A stretch of 64,000 bases of DNA. Origin: Delftia sp. PS-11. GTDB taxonomy: Bacteria; Pseudomonadota; Gammaproteobacteria; Burkholderiales; Burkholderiaceae_C. The notes beneath the pieces were generated by a model, which saw only the letters and a list, made by a program, of their open reading frames with translations, had not been told where the DNA came from and ran no database searches. Positions 24,249 through 34,175 of the stretch are shown in pieces (within the stretch, counting starts at the first letter, position 1; each line of letters opens with the position of its first letter). The DNA lies in contig NZ_JACSYA010000017.1 in the NCBI RefSeq assembly GCF_029870285.1, positions 48,555 to 112,554 on the forward strand. The letters run 5' to 3'. The position numbers were made by a program, and so were the translations under genes.

Positions 24249-27020
24249 TCACGCCAGCAACTGCCGCAGCACATAAGGCAGGATGCCTCCGTGCCGGTAG
24301 TAATCAACCTCGATGGGCGTGTCGATGCGCAGCCTGACCACCACCTCCTGGCGGCTGCCGTCAGGGCGCGTGATCACCAGCCGGGCATCGCTTTGCGGCG
24401 CCAGGCCGGGGTCGGGAACGACATCGACGAACTCCTCGCCCGTCAGGCCCAGCGACTGCCAGCTGTCCGAACCCAGGAACTGCAGCGGCAGCACGCCCAT
24501 GCCCACCAGGTTGGAGCGGTGGATGCGCTCGAAGCTGCGCGCCACCACGGCCTTGATGCCCAGCAGCTGCGTGCCCTTGGCAGCCCAGTCGCGGCTCGAT
24601 CCGGTGCCGTACTCCTCGCCCGCGAAGATCACGGTGGCGCGCCCTTCGGACTGGTACTTCATGGCGGCATCGAAGATGGACATCTGGGTGGCCTGGCCTG
24701 CGCCGTCGCGGTACAGCGTCACCCCACCCTCCTCGCGCGAGCCGTCAGGCAGGGCGGGGATCATCAGGTTCTTGATGCGCACATTCGCAAAAGTGCCGCG
24801 CATCATCACCTCATGGTTGCCACGCCGCGAGCCATAGCTGTTGAAGTCGGCCTTTTGCACGCCGTGGGCCAGCAGCCACTGGCCGGCGGGCGAGCTTTCC
24901 TTGATGGAGCCCGCCGGCGAGATATGGTCCGTGGTGATCGAGTCGCCAAACAGCGCCATCACCCGCGCACCCTGCACCGTGTAGGGATTGGCGCCTGCAT
25001 CGCTGGTGGCTGGCTCGGGCAACTGCAGCGTGAAATCCTGGAAGAACGGCGGCTCGGCGATATAGGTGCTCACGGGCCAGGTGTAGGTGGCGCCGGTCAC
25101 GCCACGGATCTTTTCCCAGAGCTTGCCGGGCTCGGCGCGCACCTTCTCGTAGTTCTCGCGGAAGGCCTTGCCGCGCATGGCATGCTTCATCAGCGCATGG
25201 ATCTCGTCGCTGCTGGGCCAGATATCGCCCAGGTAGATGTCACGGCCGCCCTTGCCCTTGCCCACGGGCTCGGTCATCAGATCCCGGCGCACCGTGCCCG
25301 CAATGGCGTAGGCCACCACCAGCGGCGGGCTGGCCAGGAAATTGGCCTTGATGTTGGGATGGATGCGGGCCTCGAAATTGCGGTTGCCCGACAGCACTGC
25401 CGCGCAGACCAGGTCGTTGCGGGTGATGGCCTCGTTGAGCTCGGGCGCAAGATCGCCCGCATTGCCGATGCAGGTGGTGCAGCCGTAGCCGGCCAGCGCA
25501 AAGCCCAGCTTCTCCAGATAGGGCAGCAGGCCGGCCTCGGTCAGGTACTCGGTCACCACGCGCGAGCCCGGCGCCAGCGAGGTCTTGATGTGCGGCGGCA
25601 CCGTCAGTCCCGCTTTTACGGCCTTTTTGGCCAGCAGCCCGGCGGCCAGCATCACGCTGGGGTTGGAGGTATTGGTGCAACTGGTGATGGCCGCAATCAG
25701 CACATCGCCGTTGGCAATGTCCGGATGGCCCTGAGGGGCTGCGGATGCCGGCGCATCGGGCACAGCCCCCACGGCAAAGCGCAGGCCCAGACGCTCCTGC
25801 GGCTGGTTGAAGCCGTTGTCTGCCACGGGCGCGCTGAACAGCGCATCGAACCGCCGGGAGACATGGCCGATTTCGATGCGGTCCTGCGGGCGCTTGGGAC
25901 CGGCCAGGCTGGGCGCCACGGTGCCCAGGTCCAGCCGCACCACATGCGAGTAGTCGATCTCGCCGGCCTGCGGCACGCCAAACAGCTCCTGGGCACGGAA
26001 GTAGCGCTCGAAGGCGTCGATCTCGGCCTTGCTGCGGCCCGTGCCCTCGAAATACTCGATGGTTTTCTCATCGACCGGGAAAAAGCCCATGGTGGCGCCA
26101 TACTCAGGCGCCATGTTGCCAATCGTGGCGCGGTCGGGCAAGGCCAGGCTGCGCGTGCCTTCGCCAAAGAACTCCACGAACTTGCCCACCACTTTCTCGC
26201 GCCGCAGGATCTCGGTCACCGTGAGCACCAGATCAGTGGCCGTCACGCCCTCGCGCAGCCGGCCTGACAGCTCGAAGCCCACCACATCAGGCGTGAGAAA
26301 GTACACAGGCTGGCCCAGCATGGCGGCCTCGGCCTCGATGCCGCCCACGCCCCAGCCCACCACGCCGATGCCATTGATCATGGTCGTGTGGCTGTCCGTT
26401 CCGACCAGGGTATCGGGGTAGCAGATGCCCTCCCGGGTGCGGTGCACGCCACGCGCAAGATACTCCAGGTTCACTTGGTGCACGATGCCGAAGCCCGGCG
26501 GCACCACGCCGAAGGTATCGAAGGCCTGCATGCCCCACTTCATGAACTGGTAGCGCTCCTGGTTGCGCTGGAACTCCAGCTTCATGTTCAGGTCCAGGGC
26601 CTTTTTGGTGCCGAAGTAATCCACCATGATGGAGTGGTCCACCACCAGGTCCACAGGCACCAGCGGCTCGATGGCCTTGGGCTTGCACCCCAGCCTGGCA
26701 GCCGTGCTGCGCATGGCGGCCAGATCGGCCAGCAGCGGCACGCCTGTGAAGTCCTGCAGCACCACGCGCGAGACAACAAAGGGGATCTCATCCACACGTT
26801 CGGCCTGGGGCTGCCAGTTGGCCAGCTGCTCCACATGCGTGCGGGTCACCTTGTTGCCGTCGCAGTTGCGCAGCACGGATTCGAGCACGATGCGCAGCGA
26901 CACGGGCAGCCGCCGGATCTGCGGATACTGCCGCGCCAGCTCCGGCAGAGAGAAGAACCGGCCCTTGCCGCCCCCCGCCAGGGCAAAAGACTGGAGGGTG
27001 CTTTCATATTCATGGTGCAT
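24249..27020 (-). CDS. acnA: Aconitate hydratase A
   Basis: The ATG at 27020, after CCAGGAGTCCCACG, gives 923 residues, in the AcnA range (E. coli 891). Landmarks: [37 protein letters not shown] with the active-site HTTM stretch, [20 protein letters not shown] with the first cluster Cys, [12 protein letters not shown] with the CxxC pair of the [4Fe-4S] cluster, and [15 protein letters not shown] with [15 protein letters not shown] in the swivelling domain. It interconverts citrate and isocitrate. The AcnD (2-methylcitrate) relative is less likely from the C-terminal motif and because no prp genes are near. It stands 871 bases upstream-side of a second aconitase, acnB being further right. Confidence 0.96.
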   Translation of the reverse strand: MHHEYESTLQSFALAGGGKGRFFSLPELARQYPQIRRLPVSLRIVLESVLRNCDGNKVTRTHVEQLANWQPQAERVDEIPFVVSRVVLQDFTGVPLLADLAAMRSTAARLGCKPKAIEPLVPVDLVVDHSIMVDYFGTKKALDLNMKLEFQRNQERYQFMKWGMQAFDTFGVVPPGFGIVHQVNLEYLARGVHRTREGICYPDTLVGTDSHTTMINGIGVVGWGVGGIEAEAAMLGQPVYFLTPDVVGFELSGRLREGVTATDLVLTVTEILRREKVVGKFVEFFGEGTRSLALPDRATIGNMAPEYGATMGFFPVDEKTIEYFEGTGRSKAEIDAFERYFRAQELFGVPQAGEIDYSHVVRLDLGTVAPSLAGPKRPQDRIEIGHVSRRFDALFSAPVADNGFNQPQERLGLRFAVGAVPDAPASAAPQGHPDIANGDVLIAAITSCTNTSNPSVMLAAGLLAKKAVKAGLTVPPHIKTSLAPGSRVVTEYLTEAGLLPYLEKLGFALAGYGCTTCIGNAGDLAPELNEAITRNDLVCAAVLSGNRNFEARIHPNIKANFLASPPLVVAYAIAGTVRRDLMTEPVGKGKGGRDIYLGDIWPSSDEIHALMKHAMRGKAFRENYEKVRAEPGKLWEKIRGVTGATYTWPVSTYIAEPPFFQDFTLQLPEPATSDAGANPYTVQGARVMALFGDSITTDHISPAGSIKESSPAGQWLLAHGVQKADFNSYGSRRGNHEVMMRGTFANVRIKNLMIPALPDGSREEGGVTLYRDGAGQATQMSIFDAAMKYQSEGRATVIFAGEEYGTGSSRDWAAKGTQLLGIKAVVARSFERIHRSNLVGMGVLPLQFLGSDSWQSLGLTGEEFVDVVPDPGLAPQSDARLVITRPDGSRQEVVVRLRIDTPIEVDYYRHGGILPYVLRQLLA

Positions 27021-27335
27021 CGTGGGACTCCTGGATGAAACTCTGGGAAGGAACATGCCCTGCGACCGTTTCCAGATCATGAACATGCTCCATGACGCTG
27101 ATGGGCATTGTGCCCAGAAGTGCCCGCAAATGCTGTGGGCCATGGGCGATAGACCCCGGCAGACAAGGCCATGTGCAAACAGTGCACGGCGTTGAGACGC
27201 CCAGGCCCCGATGGGCAGGCCGGTGACAATGGCAGGGCCGTACAGGCCATCGGACCTGCCCGGCAGCCGCCACTTTGACCCGATTGCTTCACATTGCCCT
27301 GCCTCTTGGCGCACCAAGGGTGCCCTACTTCGTCC
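27021..27335. other. Intergenic region between acnA and the HTH gene (315 bp)
   Basis: Divergent control region. It contains the acnA leader, a TGGCA-like dyad TGGGCA-TTG-TGCCCA (27102-27116) and a weaker one GTGCA-AACAG-TGCAC (27173-27187). No coding sequence is convincing in it, and no clear housekeeping promoter is seen for either gene. Confidence 0.6.
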
Positions 27336-28577
27336 ATGGCCCAAGTCGTTTTTTCTGATCTGCTTTCGCTCTACATGCGGCGCATACGCGCCAGTGCCTC
27401 CGGGGTGGCCACCGAAATTGGCATGAGCCGCGAAGCCGTGAACAACTGGCGCAATGGCCTGTCCGTGCCCCATGCACGCTCACGGGACCGCGTGGTGGCC
27501 TGCGCACGCTATCTGCGGCTGACCGAGGCCGAGGCCAACCGGCTGCTCGGCGCCGCAGGCCTGCCGCCCGAGTTTCCGCTGCAGGCCGAAACGGCCAGCG
27601 CGGCCGCGCCCTTTGCCGCTTTCCAGGACAGGCTGTTTGCCCAGCTGGCGCAGGCTGTGCCGTATTCCATCGCGCTGCTGCTCTCGCCCGCACATTGGGG
27701 ACAGCCTCCTTTCCGGCAGGAACTGCTGCAGCGCGCCAAAGCGCAGTACGGCGAAGGTGCCGTGCTGCACATACAGCCGCCCTACAGCGTGAGCACCGCG
27801 CCGGCGGAGTACTTTGCCGCCATTGGCCGGCAATGCGGACTGGTCAATGTGGCGACAGACTACGAGTTCGAATCCGCCCTGGAGCGGCGCCTGCTCGCGG
27901 GCGAACGCCTGTTTTGCCTGGTCAGCCGCTTCGAGCAGGGCACGGCGCAGCTGCGCGAAACCCTGGCAGGCATTTTGCGCAGCCTCAGCGAAATGCACAG
28001 CGGCCGTCTGCACCTGCTGCTGTGCGGTGGCGAGGCGCTGGCCGACCTCAAGTACCGCAGCGGCGACCTCTCGCTGCTCAACATCGCGCAAGTCAACCAC
28101 TGGCCCGATCCATCACTGCAGGATCTCGCCCTGCTGGCATGCCTGCGCTGGCCTGCGCAGGTCTGGCCGCAGCCGGTGCTGGCGGCCTTGCAGGAAATCA
28201 GCGGCGGCCACCCCGCGCTGTTTGAGGAAGGCCTGCAGTGGCTCGTGGAGCACGCGCAGCGCGATGGCGCAGGCCTGGATGCAACGCAGGCACGCGGTGA
28301 CGCGCTGCGCACCCACCTGGCAGGCAGCCCACGCCTGTGGCAGGCGTTTTTGCCACGGGCCCAGGCACCGGCCTGCCGGACACGCCTGCAGCAGCTGCTG
28401 CAGTCCGACGACCTGGGGCGTGCGCGCCCCTATCTGCAGGACGACATGCTGCGCGGCCTGTTCTGGGACAACCTCATCCGTGTGCGCGGCACAGGCGATG
28501 CAGCCCGGCTGCACTGGCGCTGCGACGCCATCCGCGATGCCGGCCTGATGGTGCTGCAAGCATGCGCAAACGCCTGA
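27336..28577 (+). CDS. HTH DNA-binding protein with degenerate NTPase-like domain
   Basis: The ATG at 27336 gives 413 residues. Residues ~5-75 look like an XRE/phage-repressor-type helix-turn-helix: [20 protein letters not shown], then [20 protein letters not shown] and [20 protein letters not shown]. The rest (~90-410) resembles an AAA/STAND-like NTPase: hydrophobic strand [16 protein letters not shown] occupies the P-loop place but lacks GxxxxGK[ST]; [11 protein letters not shown] and [14 protein letters not shown] sit where Walker B and sensor strands would be, and [19 protein letters not shown] recalls the helix before the lid of such ATPases. Its end overlaps the next gene by 16 bases. 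No known system is recognised; a nucleotide-independent partner of the next protein is my inference. Confidence 0.7.
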   Translation: MAQVVFSDLLSLYMRRIRASASGVATEIGMSREAVNNWRNGLSVPHARSRDRVVACARYLRLTEAEANRLLGAAGLPPEFPLQAETASAAAPFAAFQDRLFAQLAQAVPYSIALLLSPAHWGQPPFRQELLQRAKAQYGEGAVLHIQPPYSVSTAPAEYFAAIGRQCGLVNVATDYEFESALERRLLAGERLFCLVSRFEQGTAQLRETLAGILRSLSEMHSGRLHLLLCGGEALADLKYRSGDLSLLNIAQVNHWPDPSLQDLALLACLRWPAQVWPQPVLAALQEISGGHPALFEEGLQWLVEHAQRDGAGLDATQARGDALRTHLAGSPRLWQAFLPRAQAPACRTRLQQLLQSDDLGRARPYLQDDMLRGLFWDNLIRVRGTGDAARLHWRCDAIRDAGLMVLQACANA

Positions 28578-30733
28578 GCGCCCTGCGTTCCCGGGCCGTG
28601 GTCCGCGCAGTGCTCATTGCAACGGCCACGCTGCTTGTGGCCAGCGCCGTGCTCACGCCCCAGTTCAACCCGTTCACACGCGGCGCATTCCTTGCTGCAG
28701 TCAACGCCGCAACGGTATGGGACGAACTGGTGCGCTGGCGCATCGCCATGATCGAGGCGTACCACCAGCAAAACCGCTGGCCCACGGACATCCAGGCCCA
28801 CGCACCTGAAATGGCCCAGCCTCAGGTGCGCGTGACATCGCCACGCACCCATGTACTGCAGGCCGATATTGCGCACAACTCCGAGCTGGGCAAACTGGCC
28901 GGCACCCAGGTCGTGCTGGAATTCAATTCACGCAACGGCACATGGACCTGCCTGCCTGGCACATCGCCCATTGCGCTGCGCTACCTGCCTCTTGACTGCG
29001 CGCAAGAGCGCCAGGAGGCCGACCCGTTCGGCTGGCTGCGTTCGCTCATCGCAGGGTGCGCCGTGGCATTTGCCGTGAGTGCCGTGGTGTGGGGCATGCG
29101 CCATCCGCTGATCGGCGCAGGACAGCTGCGGCCGGCGCGCCTGCGGCGCACCCCCATGGCGCGCCTGCCGAAGATCGACCGGCTGCTGCGCTGGCTGTGG
29201 CGGCTGGACGCCACCTTGCTGGCGGCCGGCGTCCGCAGGGCAGACTGGCTCCGCGCCTTGAAGTGCGCGCAGGCCAGAGGCAGCGAGCGCGCCCCGGCAC
29301 TGGCCCACGCACTGGCCGAGCGCGTATCGGCCCGCTGCCAGCCCAGCAGCGGCTGGGCGCTGCCTGGCCAGGTGTTTGAATGGCAGTTTGCGCACGGCCT
29401 GCCCATATCGCTGGACCGCTGCCTGGTCTTTGTGCCCACGTCCGGCACCGACGAAGCCGCCGTGCTGCGCCAGCTGCGCACCGTGCAGACCGGCAGCGAT
29501 GTGCTGCTGATCCTGGGCGAGCACAGCGTGGACACTCCCCTGCCCCTGCTGCGCGCCTATGCCGATGACCATGCCAATCTGCATGTGATGGTGGACAGCG
29601 CCAGCCAGACCGAATGGCTGATTGGCGGCGATGCCCTGCAGGTGCTGCTGCGCCAGCTGGCCGCGCAGCTGCGCGTCACGCGCATCTCGCCGTACCAGAC
29701 ACGCGGGGGCATCACGCGCGAAGCCTCGTTCTTCGGCCGGGAGCAGCTGCTGGCGCGCGTGATCAACCGCGAGCCGGCCAGCTATCTGGTGGTGGGCGGG
29801 CGCCAGCTGGGCAAGAGCAGCCTGCTCAAGGCCGTGCAGCGCCGCATGCAGGGCCACCCGCACACCGCATGCCACTATGTCTCGCTGCGCGACCACCGCC
29901 TGGCGCCGCGCATGGCGCTGCAGTTCGGTCTGGCGGCCGACACGCCGCTCGAAGCCATCGTGGAGCATCTGCAGGCCCAATGCGAAGGCAAGCGCCTGAT
30001 GCTGCTGATCGATGAGGCCGACCTGTTTTTCCGTGACGAGTCGCACAACGGCTATGTGCAGCTGTCCACCCTGAGGGCCCTCAGCGAGGAAGGGCGCTGC
30101 TGGTTCATGCTGGCGGGCTTTTGGGACTTGTACGCCACAGCCGTGCTCGACTACCAAAGCCCGCTGCGCAATTTTGGCGAGGTGCTGGCCATCGGCGGCC
30201 TGGAGCGCGAAGCCTGCCGCGAGCTGGCGACCGAGCCGCTGCGCAGTCTGCGCCTGGGCTTTGCCAGCGACTCCCTGGTGGAGCAACTGGTGGACGCCAG
30301 CGGCCAGCGTGCCAACCTGGTCGCCATCCTGTGCCAGGAATGCCTGCAGGCCCTGCAGCCCGGCGAGCGCGCCATCGAACAGCGCCACCTGGCACAGGCG
30401 CTGGGGTCGCAGGCGGTGCAGGATGCGCTGACCGGCTGGGAGCGGCTGAGCCGCGACGATGAAGCCTGCCGCCTGGACCGCATCGTTGTCTACCACACGG
30501 CCCTGGCCGGGCACAGCAGCCTGGAGGCACTGGCGCAGCTGCTGCAAAGCCAGGGCATCGCGGTGGATGCCCAGGCGCTGCGCCAGTCATTGGCACGCCT
30601 GCAACTGGCCTATGTGCTGCGCAGGCAGGATGCCCGATACCGCTTCGCCATCCCGCTGATGCAGGGCCAGTTCGATCCTGCAGAGGCGCAGCTGCTGCTG
30701 CACCAGGAACTGGCTGGCGCCAGGCACGCCTGA
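28562..30733 (+). CDS. Membrane protein with pilin-like periplasmic domain and AAA/STAND-like ATPase
   Basis: 723 residues, start inside the preceding gene. TM1 at ~13-31. Residues ~40-150 resemble the globular part of type IV pilins: helix VWDELVRWRIAMIEAYHQQN followed by RWPTD, then NGTWTCLPGTSPIALRYLPL ending in a Cys130/Cys146 pair, the usual pilin disulfide pattern. TM2 at ~157-178. Then an unassigned alpha/beta region (~260-375, LVFVPTSGTDEAA, VLLILGEHSVD). The ATPase has Walker A GGRQLGKSS at 412-420 and Walker B RLMLLIDEAD at 478-487, with an FFGRE segment just before, as in STAND-like/AAA_35 proteins, and a winged-helix-like C terminus. A signal peptidase site for pilin processing (GFxxxE) is absent. 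Topology implies a periplasmic sensor linked to a cytosolic ATPase. No described system is recognised. Confidence 0.75.
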   Translation: MRKRLSALRSRAVVRAVLIATATLLVASAVLTPQFNPFTRGAFLAAVNAATVWDELVRWRIAMIEAYHQQNRWPTDIQAHAPEMAQPQVRVTSPRTHVLQADIAHNSELGKLAGTQVVLEFNSRNGTWTCLPGTSPIALRYLPLDCAQERQEADPFGWLRSLIAGCAVAFAVSAVVWGMRHPLIGAGQLRPARLRRTPMARLPKIDRLLRWLWRLDATLLAAGVRRADWLRALKCAQARGSERAPALAHALAERVSARCQPSSGWALPGQVFEWQFAHGLPISLDRCLVFVPTSGTDEAAVLRQLRTVQTGSDVLLILGEHSVDTPLPLLRAYADDHANLHVMVDSASQTEWLIGGDALQVLLRQLAAQLRVTRISPYQTRGGITREASFFGREQLLARVINREPASYLVVGGRQLGKSSLLKAVQRRMQGHPHTACHYVSLRDHRLAPRMALQFGLAADTPLEAIVEHLQAQCEGKRLMLLIDEADLFFRDESHNGYVQLSTLRALSEEGRCWFMLAGFWDLYATAVLDYQSPLRNFGEVLAIGGLEREACRELATEPLRSLRLGFASDSLVEQLVDASGQRANLVAILCQECLQALQPGERAIEQRHLAQALGSQAVQDALTGWERLSRDDEACRLDRIVVYHTALAGHSSLEALAQLLQSQGIAVDAQALRQSLARLQLAYVLRRQDARYRFAIPLMQGQFDPAEAQLLLHQELAGARHA

Positions 30734-30800
30734 AGGGCTTCGCGCACTGGCTGCCAACGGCCATGCCATGCGAGGCATTGCGACGCCACCCCAGATGTGC

Positions 30801-30836
30801 AATGCCCCATCGTGGCATTGCCAGCGATGGGGCATT
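30801..30836. terminator. Long hairpin between convergent AAA and acnB genes
   Basis: AATGCCCCATCG, a 12-base loop, then CGATGGGGCATT: perfect 12-bp arms starting 68 bases after the ATPase stop. No T run follows, so it may act as a weak or Rho-assisted terminator, an RNA-stabilising hairpin, or a protein site. Confidence 0.5.
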
Positions 30837-30854
30837 GTGGTGCCTTGTGCAGCC

Positions 30855-30878
30855 GATCCCGCCCTTGCAGGCGGGATC
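30855..30878. terminator. Second hairpin next to the acnB 3' end
   Basis: GATCCCGCC, loop CTTGCA, GGCGGGATC: 9-bp perfect arms 14 bases beyond the acnB stop. It may terminate acnB transcripts; there is no T tract on either side. Confidence 0.5.
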
Positions 30879-30891
30879 GCTCAGGTCAGGC

Positions 30892-33483
30892 TCAGGCGCT
30901 CACGCCCTTGGCCACGTCTGCGTACTCTTCGATCTGGTCGAAGTTCATGTAGCGGTAGACGCTGGACTTGTCGGCATCGATCACGCCCATTTCCTTGAGG
31001 TACTCCTCCTTGGTGGGCAGCTTGCCGATGCGCGAGGCAATGGCAGCCAGCTCGGCCGAGCCCAGGAACACGTTGGTGTTCTTGCCCAGGCGGTTGGGGA
31101 AGTTGCGGGTCGAGGTGGAGATCACCGTCGCGCCTTCACGCACCTGCGCCTGGTTGCCCATGCACAGCGAGCAGCCCGGCATTTCGGTGCGGGCACCGGC
31201 CGTGCCGAAGGCGGCGTAGTGGCCTTCCTTGATCAGCTCGTTCTGGTCCATCTTGGTCGGCGGAGCCACCCACAGCTTGACGGGGATGTCACGCTGGCCG
31301 CCCAGCAGCTTGGCGGCTGCGCGGAAGTGGCCGATGTTGGTCATGCACGAGCCGATGAAGGCTTCGTCGATCTTGGTGCCGGCCACTTCGGACAGGAACT
31401 TGGCATCGTCCGGATCGTTGGGGCAGCAGACGATGGGTTCCTTGATGTCGGCCAGATCGATCTCGATGACGGCGGCGTACTCGGCATCCTTGTCGGCTTC
31501 GAGCAGATCGGGCTTGGCCAGCCAGGCTTCGACCTTCTCGATGCGGCGCTGCAGCGTCTTGGCGTCCTGGTAGCCGTCGGCGATCATGTTCTTCATCAGA
31601 ACGATGTTCGACTTCAGATACTCCTTGATCGGCTCGGGGTTGAGCTTGATCGTGCAGCCGGCGGCAGAGCGCTCGGCGGAGGCGTCGGACAGCTCGAAGG
31701 CCTGTTCCACCTTCAGGTCGGGCAGACCTTCGATTTCCAGGATGCGGCCCGAGAAGATGTTCTTCTTGCCGGCCTTGGCCACGGTCAGCAGGCCTGCCTT
31801 GATGGCGTACAGCGGGATGGCGTGCACGAGGTCGCGCAGCGTCACGCCGGGCTGCATTTCGCCCTTGAAGCGCACCAGCACGGATTCGGGCATGTCCAGG
31901 GGCATCACGCCCGTGGCGGCGCCGAAGGCCACCAGGCCGGAACCTGCGGGGAAGGAGATGCCGATGGGGAAGCGCGTGTGCGAGTCGCCGCCGGTGCCGA
32001 CGGTGTCAGGCAGCAGCAGGCGGTTGAGCCAGGAGTGGATCACGCCGTCGCCAGGACGCAGGGCCACGCCGCCACGGTTGCTGATGAAGGCCGGCAGCTC
32101 GCGGTGGGTCTTGACGTCCACGGGCTTGGGGTACGCTGCCGTGTGGCAGAAGGACTGCATGACCATGTCGGCCGAGAAGCCCAGGCATGCCAGGTCCTTG
32201 AGCTCGTCGCGGGTCATGGGGCCGGTGGTGTCCTGGGAGCCCACGGTGGTCATGCGCGGCTCGCAGTAGGTGCCGGGACGCACGCCCTGGCCTTCCGGCA
32301 GGCCGACGGCGCGGCCAACCATCTTCTGGGCCAGCGTGAAGCCAGCGTTGGAAGCAGCAGGCGCCTGGGGCAGGCGGAACACCGTGGAGGCGGGCAGGCC
32401 CAGGAACTCGCGCGCCTTGGCGGTCAGCGAACGGCCGATGATCAGGTTGATGCGGCCGCCGGCGCGCACTTCGTCGAGCAGCACGTCGCTCTTGAGCTGG
32501 AACTCGGCCACGGTCTCGCCGTTCTTCACCAGCTTGCCGTCATAGGGCAGCACGTCGATGACGTCGCCCATCTCCAGTTTGGAGACGTCCACTTCGATGG
32601 GCAGGGAGCCAGAGTCTTCCTGGGTGTTGAAGAAGATGGGAGCGATCTTGCCACCCAGGGTCACGCCGCCGAAGCGCTTGTTCGGCACGAAGGGGATGTC
32701 GGCGCCCGTGGCCCAGATCACGCTGTTGGTGGCCGACTTGCGCGAGGAACCCGTGCCCACCACGTCGCCGACGTAGGCGACCAGATGGCCCTTCTTCTTG
32801 AGGTCGTCGATGAACTGCATCGGACCGCGCTTGCCGTCTTCCTCGGGCTTGAAGGCCGCGTCGGGACGGGTGTTCTTGAGCATGGCCAGATAGTGCAGCG
32901 GGATGTCCGGACGGCTCCAGGCATCGGGCGCGGGCGACAGGTCGTCGGTGTTGGTCTCGCCGGGCACCTTGAAGACGGTGACGGTGATCTTCTTTTCGAC
33001 TTCGGGGCGCGAGGTGAACCACTCGGCGTCCGCCCAGCTCTTCATGACCTCCTGGGCCTTGGCGTTGCCGGCCTTGGCCTTGGCGGCCACGTCGTTGAAG
33101 AAGTCGAACATCAGCAGCGTCTTCTTCAGCGCATCGGCGGCCACACCCGCCACTTCGGCATCGTCCAGCAGCTCGATCAGGGGGTGCACGTTATAGCCGC
33201 CCACCATGGTGCCCAGCAGCTCGGTGGCCTTGGCCTTGGAGATCAGGCCGACCTGAATGTCGCCATGGGCCACGGCGGCCAGGAAGCTGGCCTTGACCTT
33301 GGCAGCATCGTCCACGCCCGGCGGCACGCGGTGCGTGAGCAGGTCCAGCAGGAAGGCGTCTTCGCCGGCCGGCGGGTTCTTGATCAACTCGATCAGCTCG
33401 GCAACCTGCTTGGCATCCAGGGGCAGCGGGGGGATGCCGAGCGCGGCGCGTTCGGCCACATGGTCACGGTAGGCTTTCAACAT
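30892..33483 (-). CDS. acnB: Bifunctional aconitate hydratase 2 / 2-methylisocitrate dehydratase
   Basis: 863 residues, the AcnB length, with a strong GGAGAGAG ribosome-binding site. The order of domains is that of AcnB: an N-terminal HEAT-like domain ([40 protein letters not shown]), the swivelling domain ([19 protein letters not shown]), then cluster domains with [16 protein letters not shown], and [20 protein letters not shown] carrying the CxxC pair of the [4Fe-4S] cluster. AcnB is usually the main TCA aconitase in fast growth, and its apo form binds RNA in E. coli. It shares the window with acnA, so both isozymes are present. The exported Lys/Ala-rich protein gene lies 65 bases upstream on the same strand. 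Confidence 0.97.
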   Translation of the reverse strand: MLKAYRDHVAERAALGIPPLPLDAKQVAELIELIKNPPAGEDAFLLDLLTHRVPPGVDDAAKVKASFLAAVAHGDIQVGLISKAKATELLGTMVGGYNVHPLIELLDDAEVAGVAADALKKTLLMFDFFNDVAAKAKAGNAKAQEVMKSWADAEWFTSRPEVEKKITVTVFKVPGETNTDDLSPAPDAWSRPDIPLHYLAMLKNTRPDAAFKPEEDGKRGPMQFIDDLKKKGHLVAYVGDVVGTGSSRKSATNSVIWATGADIPFVPNKRFGGVTLGGKIAPIFFNTQEDSGSLPIEVDVSKLEMGDVIDVLPYDGKLVKNGETVAEFQLKSDVLLDEVRAGGRINLIIGRSLTAKAREFLGLPASTVFRLPQAPAASNAGFTLAQKMVGRAVGLPEGQGVRPGTYCEPRMTTVGSQDTTGPMTRDELKDLACLGFSADMVMQSFCHTAAYPKPVDVKTHRELPAFISNRGGVALRPGDGVIHSWLNRLLLPDTVGTGGDSHTRFPIGISFPAGSGLVAFGAATGVMPLDMPESVLVRFKGEMQPGVTLRDLVHAIPLYAIKAGLLTVAKAGKKNIFSGRILEIEGLPDLKVEQAFELSDASAERSAAGCTIKLNPEPIKEYLKSNIVLMKNMIADGYQDAKTLQRRIEKVEAWLAKPDLLEADKDAEYAAVIEIDLADIKEPIVCCPNDPDDAKFLSEVAGTKIDEAFIGSCMTNIGHFRAAAKLLGGQRDIPVKLWVAPPTKMDQNELIKEGHYAAFGTAGARTEMPGCSLCMGNQAQVREGATVISTSTRNFPNRLGKNTNVFLGSAELAAIASRIGKLPTKEEYLKEMGVIDADKSSVYRYMNFDQIEEYADVAKGVSA

Positions 33484-33548
33484 GATTCTCTCTCCATGGT
33501 TTTCTAAAGTGGGGCTGCGTTTGCCAAACGCTCAGGTCCGGGCCAGGT

Positions 33549-34145
33549 TCACTGGCCGGGCCTGGGGGCGTCCAGCAGGCTCGGAGGGGGATTCTTCTTG
33601 ATGGCTTCGGCCACCTGAAGCTGGTCAGGGCTCATGCACTCGTCAGCCAGGCGCTGGCCGACCTTCTGGTTCATGAGCATGGATTTGTTGGCGATCTGCA
33701 GCCAGACGGCGCCCGCGTGCTTGTCCTCCAGGCGCACCGTGCCGGTCGAGGTCTTGACGGGCGACATGTGGTACTTGAAGCCCTTGCCATCGATGTTGAA
33801 GTAGCCGGGGTTGGAGGCATCGGCCGTCACGTTGACGAAGGCGCCCAGTTCGCAGGCGATGCGCCCGGTGTGCACACGCTCGGCGATGGCCAGCTCTTCG
33901 GCGGACAGCGACTGGCTGGTCGATGCCATGGCAGCGGCGCCAGCGCCGGCGGCGACGGCCGCGCCACCTGCGGCGGCAGCCACCTTGGGCGCAGCCGATG
34001 CCTTCTTGGCTGGGGTCTTCTTGGCAACCGCCGTCTTGGTGGCGGTCTTGGCTGCTGGCTTCTTAGCCGGTTCAGCGGCACTGGCGCCCAGGCCGGTGGC
34101 CAGCAGGGGAGCTGCGATCAGGAGAGTGGCGATAACGGTCTTCAT
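33549..34145 (-). CDS. Exported Lys/Ala-rich protein of unknown function
   Basis: 198 residues. A signal peptide (MKTVIATLLIAAPLLATGLG, cleavage near ASAAEP) precedes a low-complexity stretch PAKKPAAKTATKTAVAKK that looks like histone H1 tails, then an Ala/Gly-rich linker (~60-75). A globular C-terminal part (~80-198) includes two cysteines, HTGRIACELGAFVN and GQRLADECMSPDQLQ, that could form a disulfide, and an aromatic-rich NPGYFNIDGKGFKYHMSPV strand region. No known domain is recognised. The exported location argues against a chromatin role despite the Lys-rich segment. It is upstream of acnB and downstream of the lyase gene on the same strand. Confidence 0.7.
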   Translation of the reverse strand: MKTVIATLLIAAPLLATGLGASAAEPAKKPAAKTATKTAVAKKTPAKKASAAPKVAAAAGGAAVAAGAGAAAMASTSQSLSAEELAIAERVHTGRIACELGAFVNVTADASNPGYFNIDGKGFKYHMSPVKTSTGTVRLEDKHAGAVWLQIANKSMLMNQKVGQRLADECMSPDQLQVAEAIKKNPPPSLLDAPRPGQ

Positions 34146-34175
34146 AGGGGGACTCCTGCAAATTCCCGGGATGGG

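Noticed and set aside
24075..26267. 730-codon plus-strand frame over acnA
   Set aside because: Antisense shadow of a clear aconitase gene; composition-driven, no domain.
30763..33507. 914-codon plus-strand frame over acnB
   Set aside because: Antisense shadow of acnB, His/Gly/Gln-rich with no family match.
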